Source of the DNA: JAJDUF01 sp965238265
Lineage (GTDB): Bacteria; Chloroflexota; UBA11872; UBA12225; JAJDUF01
Direction: 5' to 3'
Assembly: GCA_965238265.1 (NCBI GenBank)
Contig: OZ250185.1
Coordinates: 3,038,001-3,102,000 of the forward strand
Length of the DNA stretch: 64,000 nt
The translations under genes were made by a program, and so were the position numbers. Positions 59,130-64,000 of the stretch are shown here, in pieces. The first letter of the stretch is position 1; each line of letters starts with the position of its first letter. Under the pieces are notes generated by a model, which did no database searches, had not been told where the DNA came from, and saw nothing but the letters and a program-made list of their open reading frames with translations.

Positions 59130-59517
59130 CAGCCAGCCAAAGGTTGGCTCTGAATATAAGAAGGAATCCGAGCCTACCAATAAGGATAAATTGCTGGGAT
59201 GTGCCGTCATCGGGGTGATTATATTGGTGGCACTGGCTCTTATTGGGACTTGCGGTGATTCATCCATCAGCGACTGCTGGGGTTCCATGGGCGAGAGTAT
59301 ATTCAAGAATGCGATAAAAACGAGGCTAAACGATCCTGATAGCCTACAGTTTCACGACACACGTACTCAGGAAGTGGAAGGTCAACCACGTACTGCTATT
59401 TTAGTAGAATACAGTGCGAAGAACCTGTTTGGTGGGAGAGTAAGAAAGACCGCAGTGGGCTACCTTGAAGAGACTGAGGGGAGCGCCTGCATATCCGTCA
59501 TTGTCTCAATGGGCTGA
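59086..59517 (+). CDS. Membrane-anchored domain protein, last part of a probably frameshifted gene
   Basis: 143 codons from ATG 59086. Polar linker, one transmembrane helix (LLGCAVIGVIILVALALIGT), then an exported domain SIFKNAIKTRLNDPDSLQFH...TAILVEYSAKNLFGGRVRKT, a layout often found after a zinc ribbon and helix. It overlaps the previous frame by 44 bp. It may be a separate gene, but the pattern zinc ribbon - linker - helix - this domain is typical of one protein. Confidence 0.55.
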   Translation: MNQTGGAEKNQKEADSQPKVGSEYKKESEPTNKDKLLGCAVIGVIILVALALIGTCGDSSISDCWGSMGESIFKNAIKTRLNDPDSLQFHDTRTQEVEGQPRTAILVEYSAKNLFGGRVRKTAVGYLEETEGSACISVIVSMG

Positions 59518-59590
59518 CAGGGTAGTCCCAGCGATGGACATGACCGAAAGGGTGGATCAGTTGTGGGAGCAGTTGAGGAGGTGAGCAGTC

Positions 59591-59914
59591 GTGGGGCTGC
59601 GGAAACAGTACGATCAGCCCGATCCGGACCTGATGCCGCTGGCAGACGCAGACTCCCTCGCTGATTGGGAAAGCATAGCGGCGCCTGGCCCGGTCCGTCT
59701 CGGCGTCACATTATCCGTGTGTTTTGATCCTGAGAGCGCCGCAGTAGTCCGCAGCGCCGCGCGCCGCAGCGAACGCACCCTCGCAGAGTTCGTGCGGCAG
59801 GCAACGTTAGCAGCCGCGAGGGCTGCGCTCCAACGCAACTCGCCGGCCCCTCCGGTCGAAGCCAACACCGTGCGACCGGCCAACCGGCGAGAGCTTGAAC
59901 ACGCGGGCGCATAG
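59591..59914 (+). CDS. Ribbon-helix-helix-like small protein
   Basis: 107 residues from GTG 59591, with GAGGAGG ten bases upstream. The central part VTLSVCFDPESAAVVRSAAR followed by SERTLAEFVRQATLAAARAAL resembles CopG/DUF1778-type RHH antitoxins. N- and C-terminal parts are polar. A tiny frame (59534-59584, MDMTERVDQLWEQLRR) ends just before it. No toxin candidate adjoins it. Confidence 0.55.
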   Translation: MGLRKQYDQPDPDLMPLADADSLADWESIAAPGPVRLGVTLSVCFDPESAAVVRSAARRSERTLAEFVRQATLAAARAALQRNSPAPPVEANTVRPANRRELEHAGA

Positions 59915-59929
59915 CCGTCTCACACCCCT

Positions 59930-60046
59930 CGTCATTGCGGCGCAGGCCGCAGTCCAAGCCGGCGGGGTCGTGGATTCCCGCGCACGCGAGAATGACGGAT
60001 TAGAGGGACGCGGACTCCCCTTCCCTGGCAGGGAAGGGGCCGGGGG
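59930..60046. repeat. Family A inverted pair and family B
   Basis: GTCATTGCGGCGCAGGCCGC (59931-59950) with an inverted A unit GATTCCCGCGCACGCGAGAA ending TGAC at 59997: the same architecture as the 78-bp elements. Then CTCCCCTTCCCTGGCAGGGA and AGGGGCCGGGGGTTAGG (B), which overlaps the end of ccmC by a few bases. Confidence 0.7.
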
Positions 60047-60790
60047 TTAGGTCAACTCCCCCTGCTCCAGGGCAATCCGCGCCTGCTCGATATGCTCGGC
60101 CGTCGCTTCGAGCCGCACGCGCACCAGGAGCAGCGCCACGTACAGCAGCGTCATTCCGCTCAAGGTGATGAGTATGCTGATAAGCATTTCCGGCGGCATC
60201 TGCGGCCCCTCCGGGGTGAAGAACACGGGGCCGGGGTGCAGATTGCGCCACCACTCGACCGAGAAATAGATCAGCGGCACGTCGAAGAAGCCCACAATGC
60301 CGAGCACCGCTGCGGCGCGAGCGGTGCGCGGACTGAGCGCACCGTGGCGAGCAAAGGAGCGCAGCATCACATAGGCTGCGTAGATCATCCAGAGCACCAG
60401 CGTGCTGGTCTGCTTGGGGTCCCACTGCCACCAGACACCCCACACCGGTTTTCCCCAGATCGCCCCCGTAATCAGCGCCAGGGTCGTGAACAGCAGGCCG
60501 ACCTCGGCCGACGCGCGGGCTACATTGTCCCAACGCACCGAGCCGCGCACGAGGTAGCCGATGCTGGCGACGAAGACCACGAAGAAGGCCAAGAACGCGA
60601 CCCAAGCCGTCGGTAAGTGAATGTAGAAGATGCGCTGCGGCGCTTTCTGGATTGCGTCTTCCGGCGCCCACAGCAGCCCGGCCAGCCCGCCGGCAACGAG
60701 CAGGATCACGGCGGCCACCGTGATGATGGTGGTATCCCACGGCCGGCCACTCCCTACGGTACGCGGCGCGTCTGAGCTGGCAATGGTCAT
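60047..60790 (-). CDS. ccmC: Cytochrome c biogenesis / heme handling protein CcmC
   Basis: 247 residues, six transmembrane helices. The tryptophan-rich heme-handling motif is VWGVWWQWDPKQTSTLVLW, with conserved histidines in IFYIHLPTAW and EWWRNLHPG, as in CcmC proteins. CcmC presents heme to CcmE during cytochrome c maturation. No other ccm gene is visible here; the upstream multi-pass gene is the only neighbour on this strand. Implies c-type cytochromes and respiration. Confidence 0.9.
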   Translation of the reverse strand: MTIASSDAPRTVGSGRPWDTTIITVAAVILLVAGGLAGLLWAPEDAIQKAPQRIFYIHLPTAWVAFLAFFVVFVASIGYLVRGSVRWDNVARASAEVGLLFTTLALITGAIWGKPVWGVWWQWDPKQTSTLVLWMIYAAYVMLRSFARHGALSPRTARAAAVLGIVGFFDVPLIYFSVEWWRNLHPGPVFFTPEGPQMPPEMLISILITLSGMTLLYVALLLVRVRLEATAEHIEQARIALEQGELT

Positions 60791-60845
60791 GTGAACAGCT
60801 TACTTGCAGTAGTCCTTGGCTCGCACCGCAGCCTACACGAGGCCG

Positions 60846-61751
60846 CTATCCGGTGACGGCTCGCCGGGCGCGCACCTGGCGGTTAAGCGGCCACGGCCGA
60901 CGCGCGAAGACCTCGATACTGACGAGGAAGCCGATAAAGATCAGCGCCAGGCCCACGAACTCGCCGAGGTAGTACCCATCGGTAAAGCCGAAACGGTGTA
61001 GCCCATGCGTCAGACTGGGCACGAAGGCGCCGAACGCAATCAGGGCATTGGACACGACCCGGTGTGCATATAGCCCCTGACGCCACCACACCCAAGCGCT
61101 ATAGGCGGCCCCGAAAACGAGCGCCATCGCGCCGGTGATGTTGAAGAGCGGGGTCAGGAGCCGCGCGTCCTCGGGAAACCCCACCCCATGCACAACGCCC
61201 GTCTCCGGGTGCAGCACCACCGTCGTATCCACCGGCACACTGAGCACCTTGGCGACACAGTAGAGCGTTCCCAGGGCCAGCAGGCCGAACGTCACGTGGC
61301 CGAGCCGATCCGGGCGCAGCCAGGACACCACCGCCACGATCAGCGCGGCGCCGCTGCCAACGGCGCCGATGGTGAGGGCAGCCGTCGCCAGCGGATTGCC
61401 TTCCGCCAGCAGCCGCGTGCCTTGCAGGAGGCCCGGCAGTGAACCCAATCCCAATCCCGTGGCTACCAGCAGGCCAAAGCCGCGCGTCTTCAGCAGATAG
61501 CATTCGCCCTGACCGAGCCAGGCTGCCGTCATGATGGCGCCGGTCAAGTACCAGGCGCGGTAGAGCACCTCACCCCAGCCGAAGGCATTGCCGAGGAATT
61601 CCGTCCCAGCCGCCAGGCCGTACCAGAGCAGGCCCAGCCCCCAGACGAGCTGATAGGGCTTGCGACGTTCGCGCCATTGCGCGTACAACATCGCGGCAAA
61701 GAGCAAGCCGAGCGCGGTCGTCCCCAGCGGCAAGAGTATGGGCAGGCTCAC
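60846..61751 (-). CDS. Multi-pass membrane protein, unknown
   Basis: 301 residues from GTG 61751 (GGAGGG six bases upstream). About eight to nine transmembrane helices, starting SLPILLPLGTTALGLLFAAM and ending EFVGLALIFIGFLVSIEVFA. I do not recognise a family. It lies 55 bp upstream of ccmC on the same strand, so a role near heme transport or cytochrome maturation is possible but only by proximity. Confidence 0.75.
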   Translation of the reverse strand: MSLPILLPLGTTALGLLFAAMLYAQWRERRKPYQLVWGLGLLWYGLAAGTEFLGNAFGWGEVLYRAWYLTGAIMTAAWLGQGECYLLKTRGFGLLVATGLGLGSLPGLLQGTRLLAEGNPLATAALTIGAVGSGAALIVAVVSWLRPDRLGHVTFGLLALGTLYCVAKVLSVPVDTTVVLHPETGVVHGVGFPEDARLLTPLFNITGAMALVFGAAYSAWVWWRQGLYAHRVVSNALIAFGAFVPSLTHGLHRFGFTDGYYLGEFVGLALIFIGFLVSIEVFARRPWPLNRQVRARRAVTG

Positions 61752-61924
61752 TCGCTCCCTCCGGTCGTGTGGCCGACATATCACACAGCTACGCCGCGCG
61801 CACGAGCGTTAGCATAGTCCGTGCCGGTCACTCTGCGAGGCTAACGCAAAAGCGTACCAGAGGGCCATAGGGGAGTGACCCTATTTCCGCTGGGACAGCA
61901 ACCTACTTCTGACGCGGCGGTACC

Positions 61925-62007
61925 GGCCCCCCTATGGTCCCCCCGCTGCGGCCGGGGGACGGCGTGTTCCCTCCCCTGTCGCAACGGGGGAGGGTTAGGG
62001 TGGGGGC
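61925..62007 (+). repeat. 83-bp direct repeat, left copy
   Basis: Identical over all 83 bp to 62899-62981, same orientation. Contains two palindromes: CCCCCCGCTGCGGCCGGGGG and CCCTCCCCTGTCGCAACGGG plus GGAGGG. The rest of the gap 61752-62126 shows no gene. Confidence 0.95.
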
Positions 62008-62126
62008 TGGCCGCCTCACTCCCCGGGCCGTCGTGCTGACGCGGCCCTGCTCCTGGTATGGTCAGGCACTCGCTGCGGCTTCCCAGGAGAGCACCGCGGC
62101 ATAGACAGCCAAGAAAGTGTGAGCGC

Positions 62127-62879
62127 ATGTGGACCAACCGCGCAAAAGCCAAGCTCCAGGCCGGAGAGTCGATTCGCGGCGTGTTTATCAACCTGGATTC
62201 GATCCAGGCCGTCGAGCTATGCGGTCTCCTCGGCTTCGACTTCTGCCTCATTGATGCCGAGCACGCGCCATTCGGACCGCAGTACGTCGAACAGATGATC
62301 CGCGCTGCGGATGTCAGCGGTATGACGCCGCTGGTGCGCGTCGCCCAAAACGAGCGCCAGGTCATCCTGCGCTACCTCGATGTCGGAGCGCAAGGCGTGC
62401 AGATTCCGATGGTCAATACCGCTGCTCAGGCCCAGGCGGTGGTCGAAGCGGTCAAGTACACGCCCCTGGGCAAGCGCGGCTTGGCGAGCGTCACTCGCGC
62501 CTCCCGCTGGGGTGTCGGCATCAACGTGCCCGACTATGTGGCTCGCGCGAACGAGGAGACGATGGTGATTGTGCAGGTCGAGACGCAGGAGGCCCTCGAC
62601 AATCTCGACGCGATCCTCGCCGTGCCACACATTGACCTCGTATTCGTCGGGCCAACCGACCTCTCGCAGTCGTTCGGCGTCCCCGGCCAGCCGACTCATC
62701 CGCGGGTCGTCGCCGCGCTCGAAGCTGTCGTCGCGCGAGCGGGCGCCGTCGGACTGCCCGTCGGCACGGTGGCACCGGACGCCCAGCTGATGCAAGAGCG
62801 CTTGGCCCAAGGCGTGCGCTCCGTCGCCACCAATACCACGTCGCTCTTCATCCAGGCAGCCAGCGCCTTTCTTGCGTAG
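62127..62879 (+). CDS. HpcH/HpaI family aldolase
   Basis: 250 residues from ATG 62127. TIM barrel of the phosphoenolpyruvate/pyruvate superfamily: GFDFCLIDAEHAPF (with the metal-side region), VRVAQNERQVILRYLDVGAQGVQIP (Arg for pyruvate binding), MVIVQVETQEALDNLDAIL (metal Glu) and LVFVGPTDLSQSFG (metal Asp). Catalyses reversible aldol cleavage of 2-keto-3-deoxy type acids with a divalent metal. It sits alone between two exact 83-bp direct repeats, as if carried as a cassette. Confidence 0.92.
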   Translation: MWTNRAKAKLQAGESIRGVFINLDSIQAVELCGLLGFDFCLIDAEHAPFGPQYVEQMIRAADVSGMTPLVRVAQNERQVILRYLDVGAQGVQIPMVNTAAQAQAVVEAVKYTPLGKRGLASVTRASRWGVGINVPDYVARANEETMVIVQVETQEALDNLDAILAVPHIDLVFVGPTDLSQSFGVPGQPTHPRVVAALEAVVARAGAVGLPVGTVAPDAQLMQERLAQGVRSVATNTTSLFIQAASAFLA

Positions 62880-62898
62880 TCGGCACACTGGCCGGCCT

Positions 62899-62981
62899 GG
62901 CCCCCCTATGGTCCCCCCGCTGCGGCCGGGGGACGGCGTGTTCCCTCCCCTGTCGCAACGGGGGAGGGTTAGGGTGGGGGC
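62899..62981 (+). repeat. 83-bp direct repeat, right copy
   Basis: Exact copy of 61925-62007, 20 bp after the aldolase stop. Confidence 0.95.
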
Positions 62982-63076
62982 CAGGCCGGGGACGGGAATC
63001 AACCGCAACCATCCTGTGCATCCTGTATATCCATGTGAATACCACCGCTCAGAGCAAGGATAACCGTGTACAAGCC

Positions 63077-63610
63077 ATGACTGACAGCACAGCGCGGTTG
63101 CTCAGGTTGGCGCGGCCGCTGCGGCGGCGGAGCAGCCGCCTCGTGGTAGCACTCTACCGCCGCGGGCTAGGCCGGATCGTGGCGGGCTGGCTGCTCCTGC
63201 TCACCACCCGCGGACGCCGCAGCGGCCGCCCGTACACGACACCGCTCGGCTACGTGTCCGCTAACGCGCCAGGACTACCCAATCCACCGGGAGCGGTGGT
63301 CTACCTCTTCCGCGCCGCTCCTGGTGGGGCAGACTGGCTCGCCAACGTGCGGGCGCAGCCCGAGGTCAAGGTGCGAATCGGACTGCGCTGCTACCACGCT
63401 CGCGCCCGCATCCTCCGCGGCGAGCGGCAGCGCCGCCACGCCTTAGCCCGCTACCTGCAAGGGCGGACCCTGCCGGCGCGGGCGGCCCGTCGGGCCTTCG
63501 GTCTGGACTGCGCCCGACCCGACGAGAGCATCGCGCAAGCCGCGCGTGCCGCACAGCCCGTCATCGTCGCACTGCGCCTCGACAACCCCACACCGTCGCA
63601 CGGCGCCTGA
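63077..63610 (+). CDS. Deazaflavin-dependent nitroreductase (Ddn) family protein
   Basis: 177 residues from ATG 63077 (GTG 63035 possible; neither has a good Shine-Dalgarno). LLLTTRGRRSGRPYTTPLGY is the Ddn-family signature, followed by VYLFRAAPGGADWLANVRAQ and PEVKVRIGLRCYHARARIL. Family members are split-barrel proteins that bind F420 and reduce quinones or nitro compounds; others bind different cofactors. This hints that the organism makes F420 (inference). Stands alone. Confidence 0.82.
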   Translation: MTDSTARLLRLARPLRRRSSRLVVALYRRGLGRIVAGWLLLLTTRGRRSGRPYTTPLGYVSANAPGLPNPPGAVVYLFRAAPGGADWLANVRAQPEVKVRIGLRCYHARARILRGERQRRHALARYLQGRTLPARAARRAFGLDCARPDESIAQAARAAQPVIVALRLDNPTPSHGA

Positions 63611-63616
63611 AACCGC

Positions 63617-64000
63617 TCACCGGCGGTTGAACTTCTGCATGCGGTTGTCGGCCTCCACTTCGATGATATAGAGGTCACCGCGAGAATCGATCCACATGCC
63701 GTGCGGCGAGCCGACAAACTGGCCGGGCGCACTGCCGTATTCGCCCCAGCGTGTGATTAGCTCGCCGTCCAGCGTCATCATGGTCACGTGCTGGGTACCT
63801 AGACGCCCGCCGATGATATAGACGGTGTTGTCCCGGTCAATCAACATCTCCTGCGGCATCGCAATGTCGCGCCACTCGTCCAGATACTCCCCGTCGCGGG
63901 TGAAAATCTGAACTCGGTCGTTGCCGCGATCCAGGATCAGCACCCGCCCGCGCTCGTCCACGCAGACGTTATGCACCGGCCGGGTGAACTCGCCCGGCCC
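63617..64000 (-). CDS. NHL-repeat beta-propeller protein (5' part beyond the window)
   Basis: The last 127 codons of a gene that enters from the right edge. NHL-type blades are visible: GEFTRPVHNVCVDERGRVLI, LDRGNDRVQIFTRDGEYLDEW, and GQFVGSPHGMWIDSRGDLYI followed by EVEADNRMQKF. Such propellers occur in peptidylglycine-lyase-like and signalling proteins; most in this setting are uncharacterised. The stop is at 63617 and convergent with the Ddn-like gene. Confidence 0.85.
   Translation of the reverse strand, partial: GPGEFTRPVHNVCVDERGRVLILDRGNDRVQIFTRDGEYLDEWRDIAMPQEMLIDRDNTVYIIGGRLGTQHVTMMTLDGELITRWGEYGSAPGQFVGSPHGMWIDSRGDLYIIEVEADNRMQKFNRR

Overview
The window is 64 kb of GC-rich bacterial chromosome (mostly about 65% GC by eye) with short intergenic gaps, GTG/TTG starts in addition to ATG, and no rRNA or tRNA that I could recognise. 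The gene mix (a HspR-controlled lon-dnaK-grpE-dnaJ-hspR-clpB operon, a Ddn-like deazaflavin-family protein, phytanoyl-CoA dioxygenase and amidohydrolase families, a CysO-CysM pair, a ykoFEDC-type transporter behind a TPP riboswitch) suggests a Chloroflexota-like bacterium, possibly near Thermomicrobia or SAR202. That placement is inference from gene content only.

Layout. 0-6 kb: a three-domain acyl-CoA synthetase/ACP/acyltransferase cut by the window edge and its overlapping metallo-beta-lactamase-fold gene, an orphan AbrB protein, an amidohydrolase, a DUF192 lipoprotein and an Mrp ATPase. 6.2-11.2 kb: TPP riboswitch with terminator, then ykoF-ykoE-ykoD-ykoC (thiamine-precursor ECF uptake). 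11.3-13.8 kb: two SDR epimerases and a SRPBCC protein. 14-23.6 kb: the leftward stress operon, read from one strong promoter overlapped by a HAIR-like HspR site. 23.6-28.2 kb: class A PBP, panC and panB. 28.4-36.2 kb: phyH, two ABC exporters, a duplicated pair of small membrane and helical proteins, and nadA; vestiges of the nadA and phyH 3' ends show a tandem duplication. 36.5-43 kb: DUF1232, YjbQ, a ribbon-helix-helix protein, a NagD-like phosphatase, CysM, CysO and an M16 peptidase pair. 43-48.4 kb: a lower-GC defence-type island with VapBC, a frameshifted N6-adenine methyltransferase, and a two-gene operon encoding a QueC-like PP-loop enzyme fused to a DpnII/MboI-like nuclease plus a helical partner that begins Met-Gly. 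48.5-64 kb: OYE-family reductase, amidohydrolase, zinc-finger protein, a methyltransferase-nuclease fusion, an MBL-cupin fusion, hydrolases, an AT-rich broken zinc-ribbon membrane locus, CcmC, an HpcH/HpaI aldolase between exact 83-bp direct repeats, a Ddn-like protein, and the end of an NHL-repeat protein.

The best candidate for an undescribed system is the QueC-nuclease operon (45571-48227). It resembles QatC/Cap9-type immunity but carries its own PD-(D/E)XK nuclease domain. A second theme is at least five families of dispersed palindromic repeats. They fill most intergenic gaps, have entered coding sequences in frame (YkoD linker, probably an epimerase) and have rewritten C-termini (PanB, the RHH protein, the methyltransferase-nuclease).
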